Assembly (NCBI GenBank): GCA_900660155.1 | Contig: CABFPE010000186.1 | Location: 418,703 to 482,702 of the forward strand | Origin: Hofstenia miamia | Taxonomy: Eukaryota; Xenacoelomorpha; Acoela; Hofsteniidae | Length of the DNA stretch: 64,000 bases | Direction: 5' to 3' | Shown: in pieces, positions 1 through 11,681 of the stretch | Numbering within the stretch: position 1 is the stretch's first letter | How the letters are laid out: each line of letters opens with the position of its first letter | The notes under the pieces: generated by a model | Told to the model about the DNA's origin: nothing | What the model saw: only the letters and a program-made list of their open reading frames with translations | Databases searched by the model: none | Translations under genes and position numbers: made by a program

Positions 1-1003
1 ACTTAAAAGTACTTATCTAGATGTAGTTTTTAATTTGGAATCGAATGACCTAGGTGCGGAGTCCATAGAATAAAAACTCGTGGAGATATTACCGATTATT
101 CCATTTTATATATATATATATATATATATTAGTTTAAATGATTTAAAGCAGTCGCAATCCAGCTTTAATTCTAAAGTTTGTTTCTTAATTTTAATGAAAC
201 AATACCAAAATAGGACTTTTATGACACTTCAGCCACAAATATTACCGTATATTTTCAAAATAAAAATAAAAACATGACTTTTTATGACTTTAAAACTTTC
301 TATATATTTGCACCCAGGTCTGAAAACCATCTAATTTTAAGCAGACTGAATTAGATCGACAGAAAAATAGTACTTTTGGTTGCCCTATTTGTAAATGAAG
401 ACCCTTATTTCTCAATTAACATCGACTCATGTGGATGAAAATAAATTATTATATAGACTACGTACTGGTGTGTCAGAAAAACTTGTTTTTTGCATGAAAA
501 TTATTATATAGACTACGTACTGGTGTGTCAGAAAAACTTGTTTTTTGCATGAAAATTTCCATATCTTGGAAAAATATAGCCTTTTTCTCGAAAATTCTAT
601 TTTGAAATATAGTTTATCTCAAAATATGTCATCCGGTCGAATCCGGTAAACAAGTTGAATTTTCCTAGATACCGGATATTCGGATCCTGTTTTGAAATTG
701 ACGATTTTACCGGATGCCCGATTCCGGCACATTCTTACTTAAAAGGAATTGAAAATATCTTTATCTATATGTTATAATATTGTTTCAAAAAGTTACTGAA
801 TTGTTACATTTTAAAATATAGATGTGCAGTTATTCCTACATGCTTCAAATTAAACTTGTTAGCTTGGATTGAGTGGCTTGAACTGTAACTTATTGGTTGA
901 ATACTTTCTTGGCGCATTAGACTCTTACAGGTCCCATCATATCACTAATTCAATTATAAATTCTTATCACATGCTTCCTTGTTTTCCCATTACAAAATTT
1001 ATA
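1..1003. other. AT-rich non-coding stretch
   Basis: No coding signal. It contains a (TA)n run at about 107-130, a two-copy tandem repeat (listed separately) and, at about 630-735, a patch rich in CCGGAT/CCGGT motifs of the kind seen near the ends of some hAT elements. I could not find paired termini for that patch. Confidence 0.5.
445..554. repeat. Two-copy tandem repeat, 55-bp unit
   Basis: A 55-bp unit containing ACTACGTACTGGTGTGTCAG occurs twice head to tail (about 445-499 and 500-554) with essentially no differences, so the duplication is recent or an assembly slip. Confidence 0.85.
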
Positions 1004-1007
1004 TTAA

Positions 1008-2245
1008 CACTAGAACTTCCGCAAATTTTTTTTACCAAGAATAGCCAACCCCTGTCAAAATGACCGATGCTAAAATAATCTATTAAATGTAAACGCAAAG
1101 TTAGCTTATGATTGCTTCACACATATTTATTGCAAAATATCCTACAGAATTGAAATTTATCCAATTTTGATAAACATAGGCGCTAAAAAATGGGACAAAT
1201 ACGTTCATTTGAATCAGGTGAGTCGAGATAAGGAATTTGATTTGACAATATTTTGGTTTATATCTTTGTAAATATATAAATAGACTTTTAAACAAAGTGT
1301 ATCTATTTTAGAATAAATATACTATCTGCAAGAACAGCGATTTTTTAATTCATGAGTTTTATACGCAATATGATGCAATTTGTTGTAAAATATTGATATT
1401 TCTCTTGGGCTACCGGGAACTTAACAGATTGGTTTTTACCATAATTGATTTCTCGACATAGCATATTTTATGAGAGCAATACCAAATTATTTTTATCAAG
1501 GGGTGTAAACTGGCCCAAGGCTTAGTCCAAGAATAGCTCTAAGGTAAACAAAACCAATAAGTTATACAATTTTACATATTGATGAGCCTGACATTGGTTT
1601 TGAAACTTGGATTTAGCAATGGTATTATTTTGATATTTTCTTACCATAAAATCAGTAAAGATGATTCTTCATGCAATAATCAGATTTGATAATTTTGGTT
1701 TTGTTGATGTTTTATTTTCTGGTGAGATCATAATGGTATAATGTTGACCAGATTTTACATTATTCCATACTGCAATTCCATGCTTTTATTCCCACAATAA
1801 TGTCATATTTGTATTGAGGTCTAATAGGGATTCATATATTGAACGACAATTTTAAGATGACTAAATCATCCCTTTCAATAAGATTTTCAAATATAATGCC
1901 AACATAATCCGTGGACTCATTATCCTCTTATGATTTCACTGGATCAAGATTGGCAAAATGCTGAAGAAAATTCAATGCTGAGAATCGCTGTACATTACCA
2001 AGAAGATGTTATAGAGTTATTTCCTTTCTAATTCCTACAATAAAATTGGTCTGTTAAGTGTTTTGAATACTCACAACAATTACAGTTAAAATCCAATGAA
2101 AATTTTTAATGATCACTAAAAATAATTTTGCATCATAATATAATAATTGTATGAAAATTCAAAATCAAAAAGTTCAACTGAAAATTTTTACAAGACAAAA
2201 ACATATTGTTTCCGGTCATAAAAGACCGGTTTGGGTATTCTAGTG
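1008..2245. mobile_element. piggyBac-like element, non-autonomous
   Basis: Both ends are flanked by TTAA (1004-1007 and 2246-2249), the target duplicated by piggyBac-family transposases. The termini are inverted: CACTAGAA on the left and TTCTAGTG on the right. Just inside each end lie GGTCA/TGACC motifs (TCAAAATGACCG on the left, CCGGTCATAAAAGACCGG on the right), a layout I know from piggyBac-like repeats. The 1.24-kb interior has no open frame that I can match to a piggyBac transposase, so it is probably a decayed or non-autonomous copy. Confidence 0.72.
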
Positions 2246-2249
2246 TTAA

Positions 2250-3397
2250 TAGCATTCATCCATTCAATTATAATTGCATATCCCTGCCCTATGTTACTCT
2301 AATACCAATTGGTATCATTTTACCTGGCTCTGCATACATAATTTCATTTAAAATCAACATTTTAACGCATGTGAACTGATTTGACCCGATTTCGTGTAGA
2401 CCCGATCAGACACGTAGGCATGTATTACAAAGAAGGGAGGCAAAATAATTTAGGGGACAATTTTTTTGTAAATTATATAAAAATTTCTTTTAGCAGAGAA
2501 TATGTTAAATAAATGAAAAGAAAATATGAAACCAATTATTTAACTTTATAATCAATTGATAATTTATACAAACACAGCCAACACTTTGATATAAAGTGTG
2601 TTTATAACATAGAAAACTTCAATTTTCTAGGTTTATTTTAAAGATGATAATTTTTGATAGAGCCAGTGTGGTCTTTGGAGGGTCAATACCCTAAAGACCT
2701 CTGTGGCTTCGTTCTTGGCTGCGACCAGTTTACAACTCTGATTTATTTACAGGGAAATTACTTCAGCCTAAACAAATGTAGTATCTACAAAGATCACACC
2801 GCAACTCAACCAGTTCAACGGGTCAAGATTTCTGACGTGATTGCATTTCTGGTGTAATCGCAATTTTTATTTTAAGAAAATTATAAAGATAAGAAGATAA
2901 ACCAAGACATTGATACTTTAAATAATGTTGCTTTCCAGATCACAAATGTTATTTGAATGTTATTTGAATCTGGAATAATTCTTGAAATTTCAAAGCTTAG
3001 TGTAATCAAACCTATAATTAATAACAATTTTTTAGATTTTCATAATGTTAAAACCTGCAGACCATTTGTCGTCGTGGATGTCAAAACTTTTAGAAAAAGC
3101 TTATTGTTAACAATTAGTTGATATTCTAGAATCCGATTACAGAAAAGATTACTCAACCGAAGCAATTACCTGTAGAATTACTCGATGATATAGTTCATGT
3201 AAAAGCTTCAAATGAGTGCACCATGCTAGTACACTTGTATCAAGGCGGAGTAAAGCACAAAGTTTCAACTGGTTTACCGGATTGCCGAGTCAGGAGTTTA
3301 CTTGCGTGTCAACCTGGTCAAATTTTTTCTTAAAGCTTCAGGGTCTGCTGGGTCACCGGGTCATACTTATTTAAGGATATAGTTGACAAATATTATA
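2250..3397. other. Non-coding stretch
   Basis: I see no gene. A 67-codon open frame at 2654-2857 has no recognisable domain. A patch around 3240-3365 with repeated CCGG/GGGTC motifs may be a transposon scrap. Confidence 0.4.
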
Positions 3398-3960
3398 CAG
3401 TCTATCCCATAAGTTACAACGACTTCTATAAAAAGAAAACAAGGTAAAGAAAATATATATTTCAAAACTTTATTGTAACGATTACGTAATTTCTAACAAT
3501 TATTCTAAGGAACATGTAAAAAATCAATCATAAGGATAAACTTGAAAGCCTCCTAATTCAATACACAATCGCATTCGTCTGAGCGTTCTGTCATTGATTT
3601 TTAGGAGAGTTTCAACTGGAAATCGCATAAATTCGTCTTGAATAACGCCTTTCAGGTCTTCTTTGTTTTGTGCTTCTCTTGCTACGATTCTAGGCTTTAG
3701 CAGACCCCATAACGCGTTATCACAGGACGAGAGGTCAGGACTACGTGCTGGCCAAGGAATCGGTCCAAATTTGCCAACCCATCGATCCTGAAAGTTATCT
3801 GTTAATAAATTAAGAGTTGCTGGAGAACCATCTTGTTGGAAATGTGATGATAATAATATCTGTCTTGCTTGAAGAGCAGGAATAAATTCATCTCTTAACA
3901 TCTGACATAGACATAGAATTATCATTAATAAAAAGTCGTCGTAACTTATTGGACATACTG
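3398..3960 (-). mobile_element. Internally deleted Tc1/mariner-superfamily element
   Basis: Terminal inverted repeats of about 30 bp begin CAGTCTATCCCATAAGTTAC on the left and, read from the right end, CAGTATGTCCAATAAGTTAC. Both ends are bordered by TA (3396-3397 and 3961-3962), the Tc1/mariner target duplication. At 563 bp it is about half the size of an autonomous relative. It keeps the C-terminal half of the transposase on the minus strand, and the left part of the gene, with the helix-turn-helix domains and the first catalytic Asp, is gone. Confidence 0.88.
3524..3925 (-). pseudogene. Tc1/mariner transposase, C-terminal half
   Basis: The 133-codon open frame has the C-terminal transposase signature: QMLRDEFIPAL, then FQQDGSPAT with the second catalytic Asp, then WPARSPDLSSCDNALWGLLK, with an Asp 36 residues further on in the place of the third catalytic residue. 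This is close to the QQDGAP...SPDL...LWG transposases common in arthropods and other invertebrates. The frame starts directly inside the terminal repeat, so the internal deletion removed the N-terminal DNA-binding region and the first Asp, and the product cannot be a complete transposase. That this remainder is still free of stops suggests the deletion or insertion is fairly young. Confidence 0.85.
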
Positions 3961-4099
3961 TACAAAGGGACTCATTTCAAATCCCATTTTTTTTAAAAAT
4001 AGAATTGTGGTAATCTTTTAATTTCATAAGTATTTGCAAATAAAAAAATCTTTCACAGTCTGATTTTTAAAAATGATGAATTCAACTTGCTAGTATGAC

Positions 4100-4450
4100 A
4101 TGCTGTTCGTATCAATGTTTATGCAAGTATACTCTTTGCAAAGGCCTGCAAGCAATATTCTAAATTCTAAAAAACGAGGTCATTTAGTTGGCACACTTTG
4201 TGACCCGGTTGCAAATCTGGTAAAGCATACTGTTCTCAAGTCGATTCAATTAAATTTCACTAAAAGATTACAATTATACATTTAATAACATAAAAACTAA
4301 TATGTTCAAAATCACCTACCCAACAATATAAGAAATGCGAAGAGCTTAAATATTTTTAAAAGATTGTTAAAAGAAAACCTGTTAAATAAACAATATTTAT
4401 TAGGAATATCAAAAAGACTTCATGCATGGCAAAATGAGAGAGTGTTGTAA
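4100..4450 (+). pseudogene. LINE ORF2 C-terminal tail, relic
   Basis: At 4316-4450 the plus strand reads LPNNIRNAKSLNIFKRLLK and continues to a stop. It resembles the last residues of LINE ORF2 proteins (consensus WNxLPxxIRxxxSxxxFKRxLKxxLL). The upstream open stretch 4100-4285 is in another frame and may be the preceding part of the same decayed protein. No reverse-transcriptase core lies nearby, so it would be a 5'-truncated copy. The AT-rich sequence to about 4620 could be its 3' UTR. The call rests on a short motif only. Confidence 0.42.
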
Positions 4451-6874
4451 TTTTATAATTTGTAAATATGTGTAATGATTGTTTTTTAATTTTTTATTTG
4501 TAGCTTGTAGCCTAGTTTATAGTTGTAATTTAACATATATTGTGTAGTATGCATTTGCAAATAGTATATATCATATATATATATTGTACTATACAAACAA
4601 ATAAAAGCTAGTTAAGGATAAATTAACAATAACAATAAATTAAAAGTATATGTTAGGTGTCTAGAGGATTTATTCTAGAGTCAAATTTTGTTTATAACTC
4701 CTTTTAGATGATTAAGGTAACCACGCGCTTAAATCTTCTATCAGGCGGCCCTTTTCCATCAAATTCGGTCCTTTTCCGCCAATAGCAAAAATATTTTCCA
4801 GCTAATATATATTGTAAGTGAGTATTTACAAAGATGCAAATGTAAAAATTAGTTTTCTCAGACCCAAAATTTCTGCCCTTCGTAATTTTCCAATTTGTTG
4901 TAGGATCTTACAACTTTAGTCGAGGTTGGATTAGTATTCTTAAAGGTGAAAATTTTAGCGGGAATACCGAGCTTGTGTTCTTAAAAACTCTACCATATCA
5001 GAGATTGTCCAGTCGTTACTCAAGATAAATTCCTATATCATTGTCCTCAGCCAGTGCTAATTTATTTCCTACATTGCTCCTTGGATTTTTGCTATTAGTT
5101 TTATGATTTGAGAATATCGCAGTACCTTAACAAATTTGTTTTTTGAAATTCAAGTCAAAGAACTTTTAGAAAATGTAGAAAAAATATTAGAAATCATAAT
5201 TACATTGAATTAAATATTCAACAGTCTAAGTGCAACTACAAGAAAGGCGAAAACTTTATCAACTTTTAGAAAATTACTAACAAAAAACTTTTTGAGCTAC
5301 TATTAGCACAACCATAGACTACTAAATGGTATTCTCTTGCACAACTCAATATTTAACAAACTAATGTTTTTATTATGCTTTTAGCACATTAGAATCTGTT
5401 TCACAAGTATGTGTGCAATATAAGAAATATATTATTATTTTTTTTTGTTATTATTATTATCATTATTATTATTATTTTAAGATGTGTTATCTTTGAATTC
5501 CTTCCAATGGTATAGGCGATTTACTTGCTACCACAGTTTCTTTGAAAATGGAGATCTTGGGGTTACATTCTTCTTTGAGTTTTGCATATACAGCCCAGTA
5601 GAAAAGAAAATGACTTATACTGAGATATGGGTTAATACTTGGTGCGAAGATTTCAGAAAATCTATCTGACCAGATGCTTACAACAATAAGATTTGTAAAA
5701 TTTATGAATTAATAACCAGATGCTATAAGATACATATTTGCAAGCGATGGCTTCACCGCAGAGATTATTTGTTCAAATGTTTTTCACATGAAGGCCTTTA
5801 ATGAAAATGGTTTGAATAAAAAATTGGCATTTCTCAATTGGCAAGGAACCTGGGATATATTTTGATACCAACCTAGCTTATTAATTGAACAATTGCGCAA
5901 GTTACCATCTCTAACTTTTGCGAGAATAATGAACCTGTAATTATTACTATTTGTACCTTTTCAACTAGTATGCAATTCTTTCTGTCCAATTGCAAAAAAT
6001 TTAATTTAATTTGGCATAAAATGACATAAAATGTTACGTAAAAATTTACGTAATCAACTAACTAATCCCATTACATAGAAAATACATTAGCACTTCATTA
6101 AATTTTGAAAAATATTTGCAATATGTTTGATAAATTAGTAGAATTGGAACTAATCAAACATAAAAATAAAAATATTTTTTAAACCGCAATAAAAAAATTA
6201 ATTTATTTCGAAATTGTCAATGGAAATTGAAGAAACTTTGGAAAAATATTGAAATCATTAGAATTATGATTATATATTTATGTACATATATATATATATG
6301 AATAAATCATTTTTTCTACACTCAACTTATGGTAGAGCCTTTAAAAATCGTAGTCGTTGTCTGATATTCTGCATGACAATGAAGATTTCGATTAGTATGA
6401 AATTAATAGCTTCTAGTTTGGCATGGGTAATCTGCCTTGTTGCTCGTTATTTGATATATTTATCAAAATTGAATAAATTCTTTTGTTATTTTTCAGAATT
6501 TTTTCTAGTGTTTCTACTTGCTAGCACGCTTGAAAGTGATTCATAAAGCTTTGATTAATGAAAGCAAGTCAATATATAAAAAATAAAACTTTGATTAGTA
6601 AAAAATTAGGCATATATTTTGCTAAAATATTTAAACTATGACTGCAATTGTGTCATAATTTTTTGACCGATTTAACCCTAACAGATTTTGTAAAAAACCG
6701 ACTGAACCAGAAGTTTTCCAATTCTGTTCCAACTCATCCTAGGCTAATCAATCTTAGTAAATTTTAGACTTCCTCAAGAAACAAGAATTTAACTTGAGGT
6801 TGAAGTTATCAGTTAATTTCTTATAATGGCAGCCTTATTTGACATTTTGAAGTGGCAATAAATGAGGTTTCCAA
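4451..6874. other. AT-rich non-coding stretch
   Basis: I see no gene. It holds a TTATTA microsatellite at about 5443-5477, a short (TA)n near 6286-6298 and several chance open frames (5484-5669, 6280-6546) with no recognisable domain. Confidence 0.5.
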
Positions 6875-6945
6875 TTAAGGGGGTGCCACACGATTAGAGT
6901 TTTTTTTACTATAGTCAAAAGACTAACCGTGTGGCACCCCCTTAA
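6875..6945. repeat. 71-bp hairpin mini-element, copy 1
   Basis: Arms of 23 bp (6875-6897 and 6923-6945) pair with one mismatch. Each arm carries GGGGGTGCCACACG, and the loop contains ACTATAGTC. Both outer ends carry TTAA, though TTAA is itself palindromic. A second copy with the same arms and loop core is at 40488-40548, so this is a dispersed family of tiny fold-back elements, not a chance palindrome. Confidence 0.8.
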
Positions 6946-7989
6946 GACTAGACTAAGATGTTTTATTTCTTGAGTAATTTATAATATATTTTAGAGTAAA
7001 CAATGAGCTTATAAAATAAGTCATTATAAATCATACCTTACCAACCCCACCATTAGCATTCCTTAGAAATATGGCTCGATACATCCACAGCCATCAAAAT
7101 GCAACCCAACAGTAATCAATGCGTGGATTAAAGCAACCACTTGCAGCCCTGATTTAATCAATATTTTTGTCTATTATAGATAACAAATTCACTAGTAAAA
7201 GTAAATTATCTCATAAGGACCACTGGTAATTTGTAGCAGAGTGCCATCTGGAAGGTTTTTGCAAAGGAAATATAAAATATCGGCCTCTTTGGAGGTTCAA
7301 GGCATAAGTTCAAGTTATGAAACCATGGTCAAGCCCATGTTCCAAAGGAATGGATATAGTCATGACCCTAGTATTTATTCTTTGTAACTGGAATTCACAT
7401 CGAAAAATTCCTTATTTGAAATTTATACCTACAAGAAAATTTAATATAATATGTTCTGCTTAGTTCATTCTGTCAAATCTCAGAAAGGCAAACTTCAAAA
7501 CACTTCAAATCGGACCAATATATTTATTAATGAGTAGGTATTTATTGAAGTTAGATTACACGAATTGTAAAGTAATTTGTGAAATTGTAACTTTACGTGA
7601 TATCAAAAATTGCATATGTTTTGTTAGCAGTATATAACAATTTCAAAACATTTTTTCTAAATTTGTTTATTTTACTTAGTTATTGTACAAATAAATCAAC
7701 TGTAAGATGAGGATCCATATTAAAAGCAGCAAAGATATCATGAAAATGTTCAAAACTTACAAATTTATGTTGTAGTATTTGACACTAAATTGTTGTATGA
7801 GAATTTTTTGATACCTTGCAGACGTTTTACAGTAAATTGTATTTATTATAACATGAAATATAAATTGTACATTAATGGTATTAAGGTTTGATCTTGAAGA
7901 GTTTCCAAATAGATTAGTACGAAATGAAAAAGTTCAATGTTGCAGGGGGTGAGATTTTGACCCCATATTCCAAATAGCAATGACATATA

Positions 7990-8020
<31 letters not shown>

Positions 8021-8864
8021 ACAGCATCATCAGTAACAAATATGCGGGGAACTAGACATCTACAAATGACTACACTTCTGTATGTAAATACCGCAAGCAA
8101 CTTAGAAAAAAATTTGGTTATCATGCTTTGTTGTTTGTTTAGTAATTGATGTTATTTTGCTTGCTTGATGATTATAGCTTCTCTGATCTTAAGATGTTGG
8201 GTTCTTAGTTGTATGTAAAAATTTCTTTCGCTAGCTTGGAGTTCAAGCATAATTTTTTCAGGTCTAAGATGTCCGTTAATATGTCCTTAATTCTTGCTAC
8301 CAAATGTCGTTTTGCTTCCCCAATCGTTTTTTTTGCAATCATCACATTTATAATTATAGACAACAGAGGAAACTAAATTCGTTAGAATTTTGGAACATAT
8401 CTTTAGTTTTATAAGATGTAAATATAGGAACGATTTTATATATACATGTATATATATATATATATATATATTAATGAAAGGCGGGAACGGGTAGTCATGT
8501 TGATTAATGAACATAGCTATGATGTGATGTCAATCAGGTGATCCATTTCCACTCGCATTATTTTTTGGTTCTCACAATCATTGCAATCTGCTATTCAAGC
8601 AATGAAAGGTAGCACATGATAAAGACAAGTTTCACCATCTTTTATTATTCATTTATCAACCTTAATAGACTACAAGAGGATGAGCAGTAAAGAGTGACAT
8701 CGGCTTACGGACTAAACTACTGTTAATAATTTTCTCTGTTGTATGTATGAAATTAATTTAGATGTCAAAGACAACTGATTGAATTCATACAATATGGTAA
8801 AATCGCCTCTACCACATGATGAATGTGCGCTTTGTTTTGCAATATGAACTACATCACGTTGAGT
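6946..8864. other. AT-rich non-coding stretch with (TA)n arrays
   Basis: I see no gene. (TA)n arrays lie at about 7998-8020 and 8448-8472. The minus-strand open frames over them are low-complexity artefacts. Confidence 0.5.
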
Positions 8865-9561
8865 CAGGGATCCAACATGATACATCGTCAACGTGATTAA
8901 TCGAAATTAATCGGATGGATTAATTTATCGTGCTGGATAGTAAATTAGATTAATCGTAAACAGAATGCTCGATTATTAATCTATATTATTCTAATTAAGT
9001 TTATGCGTATGCATTCAGTTACCTGTTGTCATTTTCGGTTTGATCTTATATCTATGGCCACTATTCTTTTGTCATATATTTTACAAAAGAAAACCTTAAC
9101 ACCGGACATAGAAGAGCAGCGTAATAATTAGGCATCTAACATACTTAAGAAGCGTCGGAGTTGCCTAATTNTATATAAGGATCCTCGATTCTATCACGCC
9201 AACTTCTAATCAGGTTGCGAGACTGTTCAGCAAAGCTGGTTATGCTCTATCTGATTACCAAAATCGTTTATTACCCCTCAACTTAGAGATCCAAATATTT
9301 CTTTACCCTAACCAGCACATGTGGAGTAAAATGCTTCAGGAAATAATCTCAAATAACAATAATAGTTGATATTTCTAATTTGAATATCTTTTAATTGATA
9401 TATTCTATTTTGAATATTTTTAATCAGAAGTAGATTAATCGACGATTAATCGCGATTATTAATCTCCTGGCAGCAGCGATTACTATTAATCTATCGCCAA
9501 ATTTTTTTTTCATACGATTGATTGCGATTAAAATCTAACGATCATTGCGTTGTGTCCTCTA
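8865..9561 (+). mobile_element. hAT-superfamily element relic
   Basis: The segment contains a hAT transposase C-terminal piece (9181-9369) and, on both sides, many ATTAATCG/GATTAATCG copies (8899-8965 and 9425-9500), typical of hAT subterminal repeats. Possible diverged termini are CAGGGATCCAAC on the left and, from the right, TAGAGGACACAACG. Both fit the hAT YARNG end rule, but the flanking 8-mers agree at only about half their positions, so the exact ends are tentative. A single N (9171) sits in the coding part. Confidence 0.7.
9181..9369 (+). pseudogene. hAT transposase C-terminal dimerisation domain, fragment
   Basis: The plus-strand frame beginning ATC CTC GAT reads PTSNQVARLFSKAGYALSDY, then QNRLLPLNLEIQIFL, and stops at 9367-9369. 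This matches the hAT family dimerisation domain (consensus SERVFSxAGxxxxxxRxxLxxxxxExLxFL). Only about 62 codons are open. The upstream catalytic region is missing or unrecognisable, so it is a relic. The joint N at 9171 lies just before it. Confidence 0.8.
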
Positions 9562-11248
9562 CTTTATCTCTTGTATGATATACATGTAAATTACTTAAGG
9601 CATTCATCTTGCTGTACATGTAGACTCTTTCTTGAATGCAAACTTTTATTTGAAAATTAATTATTATATCTGTGTTATTCTTGATCTGAATTTGGTTTTC
9701 TCCCTGCATACTATAAACAATATTCTTAAAAAAATTTTCTAAAGCTGGAATTTTAATTTTACTTTATAATTATATATTTACTAGGTGTTACCATTAAGAT
9801 TGAATTATGTTCGGATTACATTTTTCGTGGTTTGAGGATATTTTAATAATTCTTTAATTTTGTCAGTTAGCTTCAGTGTTATAGCTTAGTTAAATTATAG
9901 TGCAACGCAATTCCACTGACCTCGGCTATAAAAGGACGTGCCACTGGAGGTATAAGCACTCTAGCGGCAAATAAAAACATTGATAATAAAAATAATAACG
10001 TTAGATTTAATTCCTGCACCAAATACATGATAAAAGATGTAGAAATTTTTTAAAGTACAGTTTTTTGCAGCCATTATGAAACAACAGGTGTCAATACATT
10101 GAAAAAATATTAACTCTCGTGATTTTATTTTTTCAGATTGTCTCAATAGCTGAAATGACTTTTCTAAGCCCTCTATAATTGTTTATCATGTTTATCATGT
10201 TGAACAACGCTAACTGTTCGTGTCTTCCATTGAGTATTTTTACTGATAGAGCCATTGTCAACCAACAGCTGAACCCACGTATCGGGACCCTAAAATTGGA
10301 GATCCATGAGCAATCAAGTACCTAGTAAATAACGTAATTAGAAATTCTTAATTAGGTTCTTTAATGTATCCTAAATTTCGTAATGATTTTCAAATGAACG
10401 AAAGTCTTACACAAATCAGTTTGGTGTACACATCGTTTTTTCCAATGAAAGTATATTTGAAGATGAAATTTAGATGTGCAACAATTTTTTTCACTATTTT
10501 TGATCAAAATTTATTAAGAGGATTTTTTGCAAAAATGGATTTTATTGGATTTTTGCATGCAAAAATTGAAATCACCATTGGGCATTTTTCAGGACAATTT
10601 ACTTCATATTTAGATTAGCGAAAAAATTTTCGTTTTTTGAAAAACGGGAGTAAATTTGTGAAAGAGATCTCATTTGGGGAGATTAAAAGAGCCATATAAA
10701 TAGCAACCTTAGTGATCTTGGTTCAAATGATGATTTACTACTAAATAACTTTGCAAAGTTTAGAAACAACTTTCATCTCAAAACCAAATATTTTTTAGTG
10801 AAAAAACAGTTAAGAAATCATTTTCAGCTATTACCTAATAGTCCACGTTAATGGGATTTGTTTTATGATATGTAATAGTTTTATGCAAGGATAATTGCAC
10901 TTGTTCCAGGGTAATTGTAAATTCCGTTAACCACCAATCAAGTTCAGATCAAGAAGATAAATTTGGTACTATTGAATATAATGAAATACATGATAATGAA
11001 TTTTTCAAAATGCAACTCAATTTTCTAGCAAATCCTAATATCATGAAGCAGGCAACTTTGATTTAAAAAAAATTAATTTGGTTTGGTTTTCTCAACTGAA
11101 GTGCGTTTTTGATCAGTGTTGGCCCCATGATAGTCCTGCCCCTATCCGCCCCACCTCTTCTATTTCTTGCATAAACATTGAAGTTGCTATAATGAACAGG
11201 TCAATGCTGGGCTCATTGTTGCGTGGATGTTTATTGCAAACTGTTATC
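9562..11248. other. Non-coding stretch
   Basis: I see no gene. The only notable motif is a good TATA-box match at 9927-9935 (listed separately) with no recognisable coding region downstream. Confidence 0.45.
9927..9935 (+). promoter_or_regulatory. TATA-box-like core motif
   Basis: TATAAAAGG is a near-ideal TATA box in a locally GC-richer context (CCTCGGC before, ACGTGCC after). No transcription unit can be attached to it, so it may be part of a transposon or chance. Confidence 0.2.
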
Positions 11249-11256
11249 GTTTCAGT

Positions 11257-11648
11257 CAGGGGCGGATCTAGACATTTCTGATAGGGGTACTAAGGCTCTT
11301 AAGCTCGTTTTTTCATTATATTTTTCATTCTAAATTTGATTACGTTTTGAATCCTCAAAAATTTCTCTATATGTTATGATAAGAATTTTAAAGTTCTTCT
11401 TGATATTCTCGTTGACTTTCTACTATGGTGTTTTAATATATATATATNNNNNNNNNNNNNNNNNNNNNNNNNNNNNNNNNNNNNNNNNNNNNNNNNNNNN
11501 NNNNNNNNNNNNNNNNNNNNNNNNNNNNNNNNNNNNNNNNNNNNNNNNNNNNNNNNNNNNNNNNNNNNNNNNNNNNNNNNNNNNNNNNNNNNNNNNNNNN
11601 NNNNNNNNNNNNNNNNNNNNNNNNNNNNNNNNNNNNNNNNNNNNNNNN

Positions 11649-11681
<33 letters not shown>

